DNA from: Topomyia yanbarensis
Taxonomy: Eukaryota; Arthropoda; Insecta; Diptera; Culicidae
Direction: 5' to 3'
Length of the DNA: 64,000 nt
NCBI RefSeq assembly: GCF_030247195.1
Contig: NC_080672.1
Span: 63,146,549-63,210,548 of the forward strand
The position numbers were made by a program, and so were the translations under genes. The notes below the pieces were generated by a model. The model made no database searches. It worked only from the letters and a program-made list of their open reading frames with translations, and was not told the origin of the DNA. Every line of letters begins with the position of its first letter. Position 1 is the stretch's first letter. Positions 12,818 to 23,400 of the stretch are shown piece after piece.

Positions 12818-12982
12818 TTTTTTCGTCTTTGTATTCATGTATTTTCTGTCACGACTCACATCTATTTTGCTACTTCTCTAAATTTTGCGATAAGATCATC
12901 TGCTAATCTAAAATATTTATTAGCGTCCAAGCTAATTTTATGTGCGCGATGTGATTGTGTAGGTATTTTCAAATGTTCAAAC

Positions 12983-13017
12983 CCTTAGGATGAAAGGATA
13001 TCCTTTCGAAACGTTGC
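12983..13017 (+). other. Hammerhead-ribozyme-like remnant
   Basis: The string GGATGA, then a 14-nt palindrome (AAAGGATATCCTTT) able to form stem II, then CGAAACG matches the layout of a hammerhead core (CUGAUGA, stem II, GAAAC). The first core bases are not CU, so it is probably inactive. Penelope-like retroelements carry such motifs; no Penelope coding sequence is visible nearby. Confidence 0.3.
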
Positions 13018-13020
13018 ACT

Positions 13021-13679
13021 ATAGGAAGGCAGACGATCAAAAATCAAAAACTATGTCAACTCCAATTTAATTCAATTTTGTACAAAGCATTTAAATAAAC
13101 TATAGTTAAGGGAATCCTCGGTTATCTCAGAAAAATATTTGACTTAACTAGGTAATATGGATGTTTGCAGATAAAATAATTTGAAAAGTAACAATCCATG
13201 TGCGTTTCACTCTTCGTATCTCTATTGAATTTATGCTCAAATATGTCATAAGAAAACCAAGAACACCCTTTTTGTGATATTATTGAAAATGCATTTTCAT
13301 TGTATTAATATGAACTGTTATGGAAAATGATAGGTCAATATCCAAAAATATTCACGAATTAGATCCGGGAAAAAGTATTTCAAAGACCCCTTGCACTCTC
13401 AATGGAGATGCCAGTACAATGTTTTTTCTTACTTATTGTGAAGGTTTTACTTGTCCACATTCTATACTGAAAGCATTCCAATTAATGTATCATTGGCAGT
13501 CACAATGAGTTGAGAAACGGTGGATTACGGTTGAGTACACGTTTCGGTTGAGTGCATGTATATTAGTGAGGATTATAATCAGAGTTTATGGATGAAACAA
13601 TCCAAAAGCTATAAAATGACTGGAAACAAACTGCATCGTCATCGATGAATGCACTACTTCGTTTATTTTTTTTTTCTAT
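13021..13679. other. Non-coding AT-rich DNA
   Basis: No supported feature beyond AT-rich sequence; short open frames lack recognisable domains. Confidence 0.4.
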
Positions 13680-14960
13680 TATTTATAACTTTTTAACATC
13701 GTTTCATTTTTCATTTTAATCATTTATTTCATTTTGTTCTTCTATTTAATCATTTTATCAATTTCATTCGTTATTTTACTTGATTTGTTAACTTTATTCA
13801 TTTGATTCATTTTTTTATTATATTCATTTTATTCATTTCATTTATTTTTTTTTTCATTTTATTGCTTTCATTGCTTTTGATTCATTGTATTCACTGTATT
13901 CACTATATTCATTTGATTCATTTGCTTCATTTGATTCATTTGCTTCATTTACTTCATTTGCTTCATTTGCTTCATTTGCTTCATTTGATTCATTTGATTC
14001 ATTTGATTCATTTGATTTATTTGATTCATTTGATTCATTTGATTCATTTGATTCATTTGATTCATTTGATTCATTTGATTCATTTGATTCATTTGATTCA
14101 TTTGATTCATTTGATTCATTTGATTCATTTGATTCATTTGATTCATTTGATTCATTTGATTCATTTGATTCATTTGATTCATTTGATTCATTTGATTCAT
14201 TTGATTCATTTGATTCATTTGATTCATTTGATTCATTTGATTCATTTGATTCATTTGATTCATTTGATTCATTTGATTCATTTGATTCATTTGATTCATT
14301 TGATTCATTTGATTCATTTGATTCATTTGATTCATTTGATTCATTTGATTCATTTGATTCATTTTATTCATTTTATTCATTTGATTCATTTGATTCATTT
14401 GATTCATTTGATTCATTTGATTAATTTGATTCATTGAATTCATTTGATTCATTTGATTCATTTAATTAATTTGATTCATTTGATTCATTTGATTCATTTG
14501 ATTCATTTGATTCATTTGATTCATTTGATTGATTTGATTCATTTGATTCATTTGATTCATTCGATTCATTTGATTCATTTGATTCATTTGCTTCATTTGA
14601 TTCATTTGATTCATTTGATTCCTTTGATTCCTTTGATTCATTTGATTCATTTGATTCATTTGATTCATTTGATTCATTTGATTCATTTGATTCATTTGAT
14701 TCATTTGATTCATTTGATTCATTTGATGCATTTGGTATTTTTTTTATTATTTTGTTTTTGCTTCATCATTATTTTAATAATTTCATTTATGTTTTTAATT
14801 TTCAATAATTTATTCAGTTTATTCGTACAGGATTCGAAACGGTGCTTATCCAATCTCTAGTTGGTTGCCTAGTTTGCATTAGTTCTGTAAACTAAAGAAT
14901 AATCCAACAGTGATGTGTGTCTCATCTCACAACTAGGTTGTCTTGTTTGCCGTTCATCCT
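13680..14960. repeat. AT-rich dispersed repeat, copy B, with embedded array
   Basis: The right part (about 14815-14935) matches 1040-1160 of copy A by eye, including a run like CAGGATTCGAAACGGTGCTTATC, then a GTTTGCATTAG-like segment and CTCATCTCAC. The left part is the same ATTCATTTTATT-rich tract. In this copy that tract has expanded into a long 9-mer array. Confidence 0.5.
13877..14735. repeat. 9-bp array (TTTGATTCA)n
   Basis: About 90 copies of a 9-bp unit, nearly perfect from about 14000 to 14360, with variants (TTTGCTTCA at the left edge, TTTTATTCA near 14365, TTTGATTCC near 14625). The period is a multiple of three, so each frame reads a simple tripeptide repeat (for example Met-Asn-Gln on the minus strand). 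It is not a gene. Confidence 0.95.
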
Positions 14961-15834
14961 TCGTGCTACAACTGACCTGCTCAGGCGAGTTGAAAATATC
15001 ATCACCTGCCCGGACGCGAACCGATTCAGAGATGCCAAACATAACAACCTACGTTTCTTTTCAACCATCTTCCCATAGTTTCTTATCCTTCTTAATGATA
15101 CTCGTTCCTAATTATATACTAGCTGGTGCTGAGAGCTTTCCGGTGCGGAATTTCTCCTGATACCAATGCCCGTTTGCGTAAGCCATTTAGTTCTTAGCCA
15201 CTCTGACGCAAAAATAACCTGCGGTGAATTTTTTTCTAGACAATTATATCCCAATTTGCTCAGAGGAATTTAATTAAATCTAGTGAATGAAACTCCAAAG
15301 CTTCACAATCAACATCAGAATATGGTATGCGTCAATCAATAGATTCCATCATTTTTACTGCCTCAAAAATATCCGTGTTGTTACAAAAATGTTCGATTTT
15401 GAAATACTTCGGCGGCAAAAATGCCTGGAGGATTAGTATTTGCCATTGTTTTTAACATAACAAAGAACGTAGAATTTGAAAAAAATTAAATGCATTGCAT
15501 ATCTCTACTCTTCAGAGTGAACATAATTTAAAATGGCGGTAATGTATTAATTTGGTAATATGCCTTCTGCCTTCCTACTGCAACGTCACGTGGTTCTCGC
15601 TTGTAGCACTAGCGAGTGACGAATGAAGCACAAAATTTCACGTGCGACTATATAGAAAATACAGATTGCCTTCTTTTAACTGCATCGCATTAACGTACAT
15701 CCGCATGCTTCTCGTTCGACTAGCGAGGAACGAATGCGGCAAAATCAAAACAAATGGGACTTATATAACTTCCCAATATTCGATTAGGTTTTTATGCGCT
15801 CTACTTCCACGGCTCTGTCTGTAATAGACTGGGT
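14961..15834. other. Non-coding DNA, nothing recognised
   Basis: No gene, RNA or clear mobile element. Two similar phrases near 15585-15640 and 15710-15760 (CTCG, then CTAGCGAG or CTAGCGAGGAACGAATG) hint at an old internal duplication. Confidence 0.35.
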
Positions 15835-16140
15835 TATTTAGCACTATGCTATATTTCTACTTAGCGGAGAAAATTTTTGGTAAAAACTTTCTCCATTAAG
15901 GAGAAAATTGTTGAAAACCATCTTTGCGCGTGAAAAGTAGAACGCCTATTCCTAAATTTGTCGTTGAATTTTTTTTTCGATTCTATCGCATCAAAATCCG
16001 GCACTACAGGAAAGGACTAAGCTAGCAACGGGCTGGTTGACGAAGTGTTTTGTTTTCTTGCGGGACTAGGTCACAGCTCCTCACGATAAACAGTCTTTTG
16101 AGCCTTCGTAGCCTTCAAACATCTAGCTCTAACTGATTTA
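15835..16140. repeat. Dispersed repeat D, copy 1
   Basis: Similar by eye to 34800-34970: both contain GCACTATG, a GGAGAAAA...GGTAAAAAC segment, an AAAACCA(C/T) segment, TTTCGATT, then ATC(A/C)G(A)AATCC(A/G)GCACTA. No coding capacity was seen and the family is unrecognised. It lies 165 bp upstream of the 7-mer array. Confidence 0.45.
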
Positions 16141-16304
16141 AAGAAAACACAATCCAAATTTTGCGGCTGCGAATTCACATGAAATGAGCGACGGTCAAAA
16201 ACGAACAAACTCCAAGCAAATCTTTTGGAAATCGGATTTTTTTTTTTTTATTATCATTTTCCAACTATTGGAAATATGGCGGATGGCGGTAAGTGAAGTT
16301 GATA

Positions 16305-16800
16305 TACTCGCTACTCACTGCTCTCTACTCTCAACTCTCTACTCTCTACTCTCTACTCTCTACTCTCTACTCTCTACTCTCAACTCTCTACTCTCTACTC
16401 TCTACTATCTACTCTCTACTCTCTACTATCTACTCTCTGCTCTCTACTCTCTACTCTCTACTCTCTACTCTCTACTCTCTACTCTCTACTCTCTACTCTC
16501 TACTCTCTACTCTCTACTCTCTACTCTCTACTCTCTACTCTCTACTCTCTACTCTCTACTCTCTACTCTCTACTCTCTACTCTCTACTCTCTACTCTCTA
16601 CTCTCTACTCTCTACTCTCTACTCTCTACTCTCTACTCTCTACTCTCTACTATCTACTCTCTACTCTCTACTCTCTACTCTCTACTCTCTACTCTCTACT
16701 CTCTACTCTCTACTCTCTACTCTCTACTCTCTACTCCCTACTCTCTACTCTCTACTCTCTACTCTCTACTCTCTACTCTCTACTCTCTACACTCTTCTCT
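16305..16800. repeat. 7-bp array (TACTCTC)n
   Basis: About 70 copies of a 7-bp unit with rare variants (TACTATC, CAACTCTC, TACTCCC). Because 7 is not a multiple of 3, long frames on the plus strand cycle through all phases; they are artefacts. Confidence 0.95.
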
Positions 16801-16940
16801 CTACTCACTACTCACTACTCACTACTCACTACTCACTACTCACTACCCACTACTCACTACTCACTACTCACTACTCACTACTCACTACTCACTACTAACT
16901 ACTCACTACTCACTACCTACTACTCACTACTCACAACTCA
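16801..16940. repeat. 7-bp array, second subtype (CTACTCA)n
   Basis: About 20 copies with the same 7-bp period but an A replacing a T in every unit. The switch from the first subtype is abrupt at about 16795-16803, showing homogenisation of one variant along a contiguous block. Confidence 0.92.
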
Positions 16941-16956
16941 ATTTGCAGTCCCCATA

Positions 16957-18125
16957 TTTTAAAGATGTATGTGTATATAGCTCTTCAGTTGTGAAAATGG
17001 CATCGAAGCAAACGGAGCAACATTTTTCTAGGGCATCGCAAAATTTCGAGCTACTTATACGCAAAAATTGGCGAACTTTTGGGATGTAGTCAAATCAACT
17101 GTAACCATCGTATAGCAAAAGTGTTCGGAAAACGTTTGGCGACACCCAAGAAGACTGGATCGGGAAGGAAATCAAAAAACTGAGGCCGCGAAAACGACGA
17201 AAAAAGTGGCCAGCTATTTCAAGCGGAACCCTGACCTCTGCGTCCGAGATGTCGCAGGTAAGCTGGAAATGACCTCTACAACCGTCCATCTAGCGACAAA
17301 ACGAGCCGGACTGTCGACTTACAAGAAGGTTGTGACTCCAAATCGTGACGATTAGCAAAACCAGTCGGCAAGAGAACGATCGCGGAAGCTGTACTTGGAG
17401 ATATTGGCGAAATTTGAGTTTGTGGTGCTGAATGACGAAACCTACGTTAAGGCAAACTTTGAACAGCTTCCTGGAAGTGAATGTCGTACTTTGACTGGAA
17501 GAGGAAAGGTGGCAAAGATTTTCAAACACATCAAGCTGTAGAAGTTCACAATAAAAAAAATATATCGTGCAGCAAGCCATCTGTTGCTGTGGCTTAAAGA
17601 GCAACATTTGCATCGCAACCGGGGCCATCAACCAGGAAATTTAAATGTAGCTATGTCTAGAAAAACGTCGGTTTTCTCTCCTCAAGCAATACAAGAGTTC
17701 CGTTCTGTTTTGGCCGGATTTGGCTCGCATACCCATTATATAAAAACGAGCCATACACCGCGAACAACGTCCAGGATGTGCCCAATGACATGAACCTTTC
17801 CAAAACCCTAGTGCTCCACTCAATAGTAAAATACTGTCAAGCGGAATCTAATGAGAACGTGAGAAATAGTTAACAGTCAGAAACAGTTCAAGACAAACTG
17901 GCGTTCTGCAACGAAAAAAGTGACCCAAGAGAGGCTGGACAAAATTTTATGGAAGGAGTCAAATGAAAGACCCGACAATTGGCATTCGCTAAAAAGAAAG
18001 CTGGAATGAAATTTTTTTCGTTATTCTTTATGCATTGTATTTGCAAAAGAAACATGATTTGATTTTTTAGTAAAAGGTTTGACCGATTAAAACTCATTCT
18101 TGTTTGGCCAATTTTTGAACACCCT
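16957..18125 (+). mobile_element. ITmDD37E-like (mariner/Tc1 superfamily) transposon relic 1
   Basis: This contains a decayed transposase resembling the one at 30084-31019. The start of the element is hidden against the 7-mer array and its terminal repeats were not resolved. The downstream edge near ACACCCTTTG (about 18118) resembles the ACACCCTTT end of the second copy. Confidence 0.55.
16997..17820 (+). pseudogene. DD37E transposase pseudogene (copy 1)
   Basis: This would encode the cut-and-paste transposase of a mariner-like element, which acts in the nucleus on its own terminal repeats. The ATG at 16997 opens MASKQTEQHF..., but the frame stops after about 30 codons. The remnant then continues through several frames. 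Visible landmarks are a basic N-terminal DNA-binding region, a first catalytic-Asp block (NDETYVK near 17430), a WPDLA second-Asp block near 17710 and a VPNDMNLSK block near 17790. The third catalytic Glu block is missing or unrecognisable. Multiple stops and frameshifts make it non-functional. The assignment rests on motif order and resemblance to the better-preserved copy at 30 kb. Confidence 0.6.
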
Positions 18126-18659
18126 TTGTCTAACTTCCCCGCGCTTTAGGCTTAGGATTCAAGGTCATTCATCCAGCTCTTTTATGCAACGCAAAACACG
18201 CTCAGTAGCGATCCAACCCGTTTCAGTTGATGCGGAAAATTTCCTTCCAAGTGTCGCAAATACAGCTGCAACGTTCGTTCGAGCAATTACTTACAGATAC
18301 AGCAATCCGCCAACCAAACTTCCGTAGATCGTTGCATCGTACAGTAACGCGACTGACCGATGGGCTATACAACATACCGTGTGGAAACTGCGATGTCTCT
18401 TCTGTGGGGATGACAACGGAATACACTAGCCACTGGTGGCTAACTCTACGGATTTTTTCGTAGATCTACGGATTTCTGTCCTTTGTACGGAACTACCGAT
18501 AACCTCGTGAAATCTAGGGATTTTTCATAAATTCTTCAAAATTCTACGAAAGTTTAGTAAAAATAATACTTATTCAATTTTTTCAATCGATTTTCTATCA
18601 ACAGATAATGCTTGAACATGGTTTCCCGACATACTGAATAGATTGAGTCGAAAAACAAG
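18126..18659. other. Non-coding DNA with a repeat-like phrase
   Basis: Positions 18440-18545 carry a TACGGATTTTTTCGTAGATC-like phrase with internal inverted similarity that looks like a dispersed repeat. The short open frames at 18100-18460 are not recognised. Confidence 0.35.
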
Positions 18660-19300
18660 CTACATAATAGCCAAAGAGAAATCCGATCCGTTTGTGACGT
18701 TAGAAGTATTGAAGTGGAGTGATGCACTTCCTGATTAGTTGTTCAAGAGTGCTTGAAAGTGCAATACCAAAGAATCAGCACGTCGATCGTAGAGCAGTGG
18801 AAGAGGCTTTTGTGCCTTTTGAAAGAAAAACTCTGGCAAAATAAAGTAAATGGTAGTTGAAAGAGAACCAGATCGCTGATACAATGTTGCTACCGAGATA
18901 GAAATAGCTGCGATAAGCGGTTGTCGACGAGTTCATATATCTTGGAAGACTAGTAGATAGTAATAACTTAGATAGCGGTGAAATGGAGCCGGCTGTAAAT
19001 GGCATCATCTACAATTTGTGAATACGCAGCCCCGTAGCCTACGGACATGCACAAAACTTTCCCCATACATATCGCTGGTACTCCCTGTTGCTCTGCACGG
19101 AGTCGTGGTCGTTAAAGCACACAGATTATCGACTGGTTGGTGTATACAAAGAAGCTGTTATCGCAAGGCTTATAAAGCACAATAGACTACAGTTGGCCGG
19201 GCATGTAGCTAGTTTGCCGAAAAAGAAAACAACTAAAGTTCTGCTGGTGCAGATCCGTCACTCGAGGAATAGGAGCGGACGAATCATTTTGGGTCAAAAT
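18660..19300 (+). pseudogene. RTE-like non-LTR retrotransposon relic (3' part of reverse transcriptase ORF)
   Basis: This is the C-terminal part of a reverse transcriptase polyprotein that would copy its own RNA at a nicked target. Pieces in several frames include RRAVEEAFVPFERKTLA near 18785, DEFIYLGRLVDSNN near 18930 and a C-terminal segment (AVIARLIKHNRLQLAGHVAS, 19140-19215). The same order (REAAR..., EFIYLGSLV, WAGHVV-like) is seen in the RTE-like relic at 39.6-41.8 kb. Stops and frameshifts are frequent and no catalytic FADD motif is visible. It is dead and strongly truncated at the 5' side. Confidence 0.5.
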
Positions 19301-19679
19301 TGGAACGAAACCTTAGGCAGGAATCACCATGCCAACGAAACGATGGTTAATTTTTTTCAAAGTAATTTTTTTCGAACTCACCGGAAAATTCGGCGCCCTA
19401 AACTTTCGACTTTGCCCCGTTTCTATGTAGAAAATTGTACGTTACGTGTCGCCAGGAAATTACACAATTCACATTCAACGATGAATTCCCAGGTTCACTA
19501 CTGTCATGCAAAAATAATACTTTTGGGTCAGACAGAATTAAACTCAATTTTTGAAGAATCTGCCTAATTCACCAAAGAGTTGATAATTGAATTTATACAA
19601 CTGGTTTCTGCAGAAGACCATTGCAGCCACGGGAGTGGGAATAAGTAACATTGATTGTTATTCTTAAACCGGAATAACC
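19301..19679. other. Non-coding DNA
   Basis: The frame from the RTE-like relic continues open to 19567, but beyond about 19300 the residues resemble nothing I recognise. No other feature was seen. Confidence 0.3.
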
Positions 19680-20010
19680 AACTTTGGACCACAATTCGTA
19701 TCGGCCGATTGAATTTTACTACACCTAGACAATTTAGTGAAGGTAAACGGCTTGTTAGCAAAATTCAATTTGCTTTTCGTAAATCGAAGGGTGCGATTGA
19801 TTGTCTTGCGCTACCTCCAATAAAAATTCAATTAGCATATAATTTAAAGAGTCAATCAGAGAGCTTGCGATTTAATAGCAATTGTTATCTCTCATAAACT
19901 TCACTGTTAATTCTAAATAACTATGGGTTTTTCAAAAAGCTCTTGTTTAAGCCTCTTATTTACAATTTCTACCTGAATGGCATTGGTAAATAGCTTACCA
20001 ACTCATGAAC
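19680..20010 (+). pseudogene. Non-LTR retrotransposon reverse transcriptase fragment (I-like)
   Basis: A frame at 19655-19897 contains KIQFAFRKSKGAIDCLAL, matching the FRKG..T.DCL type of RT domain 2 in I/Jockey-like elements. Further along, LIYNFYLNGIGKYLTNS (about 19955-20005, another frame) resembles the LLYNFYVND stretch that follows RT motif B. The FADD catalytic motif is not visible. This is a short decayed remnant, and the clade is tentative. Confidence 0.45.
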
Positions 20011-21244
20011 ACAAATATAAAGGGAGATTTTTTTGCATTTAGGCTGTAATTTCACGCATCAAATTCTCCAATAAGGACAGCGTGCTGGTTTCCAATGAAG
20101 CGTGGTTCAACTTAACTTTAGCTGCTAATAATGGATTGAATGATTGCCAAAGTTTTTTGGCTCGACTCTAAGGACCGATTGCTTCACCCTCGCTTAACAT
20201 TTAAGCCAGATGAACCTGAGTTAAAAGTTAAGGGAGAATGTAGAAATCTACCCTAAACGTATTCGAAGAGGATACATGCAAATTACACTTTTTACATAGA
20301 ATACACACCCGTGAAAGAGGATTTTCATAGAAGTTTGGAACATTTACCTTCGCTGGATATACACAACATGCACATCTCTTTCATATTGGTATCACGGATA
20401 GTGAACTATACGTGTGTGCTAAGAGTTACCAAAACATCGAGCATGTTGTTTGGTCAGAAGAATCCTCAAGAATCCGAGCAAGACATGTCGGTGATTTTAT
20501 ATTTTTTTAAAGATAGTAAATGTGCTAATAAGTGATCTTTTTAAAGTAAATAACTTTTCAGAGATAGAACCTTTATATTTTCTGTTTCTTACTTAAGTCA
20601 GCCTTCGAGTTTCTGTAGAACAGCTGTTCTTTTCGCATTCAGCGAAATGCTAACAATGCTCTTTTTCGCACACGGATAAAATTTGATGTTCACTCCGCTC
20701 GCCGGTCAAGTACAAAATACAGTCGGTATTGGTTATTTTGTATGCAAATCTAATTGAGACGTGATTTTTTTCAATTATTCATGATAATACAAAGAATTGT
20801 AACTGAACATATCAATCAAGAGAAGATTTTGGCCATAATTATGTTGTTTCATAACTTCATAACTCCAATGAAAACAAAAAAATTGATGTAGGTTTCAAAG
20901 AAAAAAATCATAACTATTTCCTGAGGTAAACCTGAACAGTATTAAGTGAAGTTACTGAAAAAACGCCTTAAGGCTCCAGCTGGAGCAGCTCAATGGTAAT
21001 GGTGGCCAAATTTTTCTATGTTATAGCGATTGTCATTTTTTGCGGGCACGGTCGCCATATTTACTGACTTTTGCGACGTTCTTCGTTTCAATTGGAAGGT
21101 ATTGTGAATGTCTAGGCTCCGCGCGGGCCCAAATGTCGTGACTAATTTCGCTAGCAAGTAACCAATACACTAAAAAACGACAAAAGCCCCGATCTATTTT
21201 ACCATCTTCGATCAACACAATCGAACTATATATATATAGCACTT
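20011..21244. other. Non-coding DNA
   Basis: No supported gene. Two overlapping perfect palindromes, GCCTTAAGGC (20965-20974) and GCTCCAGCTGGAGC (20973-20986), stand out. The AT run TATATATATATA near 21228-21239 borders the next repeat. Confidence 0.4.
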
Positions 21245-21574
21245 CCAAAGTAACCAATAAGCATTATAACGTAGCCTAATATCTGCTTTAGATCCACATA
21301 AAAAGCTGTCTTAAAAGTCGTGATGCCCTAAATACTGATAAAATGCTGGTATTATGCCAGTACTAATGCTATTATATAGCACCAGCGTACAAATGTCAAA
21401 TTTGAAAGCCTTACATTGGTACTACTAATGCTATTATAAAGCTTCAGTTGGCTGTCATTGTCCTCCATGGTTTTAAAACTATTTCTCATGTTATGTTCAA
21501 ACGACTGGGATGATGAGATTTTGAGTTATTTGAAAACGGCTGTCTCAGACTTTTAGAGCAAAACGATGGTTGTT

Positions 21575-21620
21575 TACTGCCCGACGTTTCGGCCTTCTGG
21601 TGTTGGCCTTTTTCAAGGGA
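21575..21620 (-). other. Penelope-like hammerhead remnant
   Basis: The minus strand reads CTTGAAAAAGGCC, then AGAAGGCCGAAACGTCGGGC. GGCCGAAACGTCG is the conserved 3' side of hammerhead motifs in Penelope-like elements. The 5' core is altered (TTGAAAA instead of CTGATGA), so activity is unlikely. The parent element is not otherwise visible. Confidence 0.35.
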
Positions 21621-22309
21621 AACTATTTATTTACAAGAGTTCGTTAACAAAAATGTATATTTTTTGTTAACGATCTTTTTTAAATAAATAGTTTCCTTCG
21701 AAACGATCTCTTTTAAATAAATGTTTCCTTCCGGAAAAAAATTAAAATAGAATGTTCTGTTTAAAACCGTAATTGACTCTCTTCTAATGCATTGTAATGA
21801 ATATCCTTAATGGGTTTTCGTTCTCACATGATATGAATGTTTTACGAAATTTACCTTTAGTAAGTCTCGAACTGAGGTACCTTGCCTCGTCCTTCACGGT
21901 AAGTGCGCTGCGTTTGCTGCCTGGACTATATTGCATATGTTCGGTTGAAATGAAATATGCCGAATATAACCTTCAAGAATAATAATTCTGAATAATTCAA
22001 GCGCTGAAATGTTCCCCGATTCCAGTTCTCCGTTAATTGTACCGTATCAGCACCAGATGCCGTTCTTCCTACCTGCGAACCGCAGCTGTATACGAGAGAC
22101 ACCTAGCTCAGCTGCATTGCATACATCCCACGTAATGTCGTCTCTTCGGTCACCGGGACGCACACTTGCCGCCAGCCGTGAGGTAGCCCTTAGTCCCCCC
22201 CCCCACAGTCGAGCCCTTCCTGCCAGCGACCAGCAGCCGTCCCGGTCCTATGGTGGAGATGGGACGAGGGGTCTTCCGCAAACCTACCTCAGGCAAGTAC
22301 ATTGCATCT

Positions 22310-23400
22310 GTGAGCTCTTCCTTGCCTCAAAGCTATTCGATTTCCAGCATTGGTCAACGACGGGCTAAACTGCCGCTATACTACCAAAATGTTGGTGGTA
22401 TTAATTCAATCGTTGAGCAATACCGTCATGCAGTCTCCGATAAGAGTTTTGAAATCATTGTCTTCATCGAAACATGGTTGAACGATGATACGCTTTCCAG
22501 TCAGGTGTTCGGTACTGAATACGAGGTGTTTCGCTGTGACCGGAGCCCTAGCAACAGCCGGAGGCGGCGTATTAGTAGCTTGAAGGCAAGAATCGTCGAG
22601 AACACTTCTTGGGTTTGTCTAGAACAGGTTTGGACAATTATCGAGCTTGGCGACCGTAAATTGTTCTTGTGTGCGTTGTATGTTCCACCCGACCGCGCTC
22701 GTGATACCGAATACGTTGAAGCAAACTGCAGCTCAGTTTTTACCAGTCTTCCCAAATGAACATCGAACACCATGTTCGCTCTAGTTCTATGCTCATCTTA
22801 TACCCACATTTCGTGTGCAAATTCCAACGCGCTAATGCGTACCAAAACACGTGCACGTGTTCGTCTGTACATCCGAACTCCATATACGTACACGGTGTTC
22901 GTACACACAGGATCTTGACACTAGTTTTCTCTATCTCTCACTCATCATCACTAGCGTTGACGCATTCTGTTTTGTGCATGCCTTTCTTGTATACGCACAC
23001 GGTGTACGTACACGATGTTTAAACCTAAGTTTGCACATCGTTCGCTTGGATTCGGTGGTCGATGCAAACCTGTACACAAAGGCGTGTGCACGAAATTTTG
23101 TACACGGGTGCAAACTTGTCGATGTTCATGGGAAGACTGGTTTTTACTATCCTCTAAGATGCTAACGCTGTTGATGAGATCATGGTACTAGGAGATTTCA
23201 ATCTTCCTAGCATTTCATGGAAATCTTCCCGTAATGGATTGTGTATCAGCAAAATATTCAGCGTAATCTCAAGTCGCATCCTAAACGTTTCTGGAAATAT
23301 GTGAACGAGCAGCGCAAGGAATCAGGCCTGCCGTCGTCTATGACTTTCAATGGGAAAAGATCTGCGAGTGATTCTGGATTCTTCTATTAGATTGCCGTGG
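22310..23400 (+). pseudogene. Endonuclease domain of Jockey-like ORF2, interrupted
   Basis: This would nick target DNA to prime reverse transcription. Visible residues are YYQNVGGI (the Asn block) near 22380, FIETWL (the catalytic Glu block) near 22465, YVPPDR near 22680 and, beyond the MITE, GDFNLP near 23200. The 396-bp MITE at 22744-23139 splits it. Removing the MITE and one copy of its 8-bp duplication returns to the same reading frame, but a stop codon follows a few codons later. More stops and the loss of the reverse transcriptase make the gene non-functional. The start codon is not identifiable. Confidence 0.6.
22744..23139. mobile_element. 396-bp MITE with 8-bp target duplication (hAT/P-like)
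   Basis: The ends are inverted repeats: CAGTCTTCCCA...TGAACATCGA at the left and its near-complement TCGATGTTCATGGGAAGACTG at the right. GTTTTTAC flanks both ends exactly (22736-22743 and 23140-23147). An 8-bp duplication is typical of hAT and P superfamilies. The interior is rich in ACGTACACGGTGT-like palindromic words and has no coding capacity. It interrupts the endonuclease of the surrounding relic, so it arrived later. Confidence 0.85.

Noticed and set aside
16184..17089. 301-codon plus-strand frame with a Leu-Ser-Thr-Tyr repeat
   Set aside because: The centre is the 7-mer array; the C-terminal residues MASKQTEQHF... belong to the mariner-like relic and are joined by chance.
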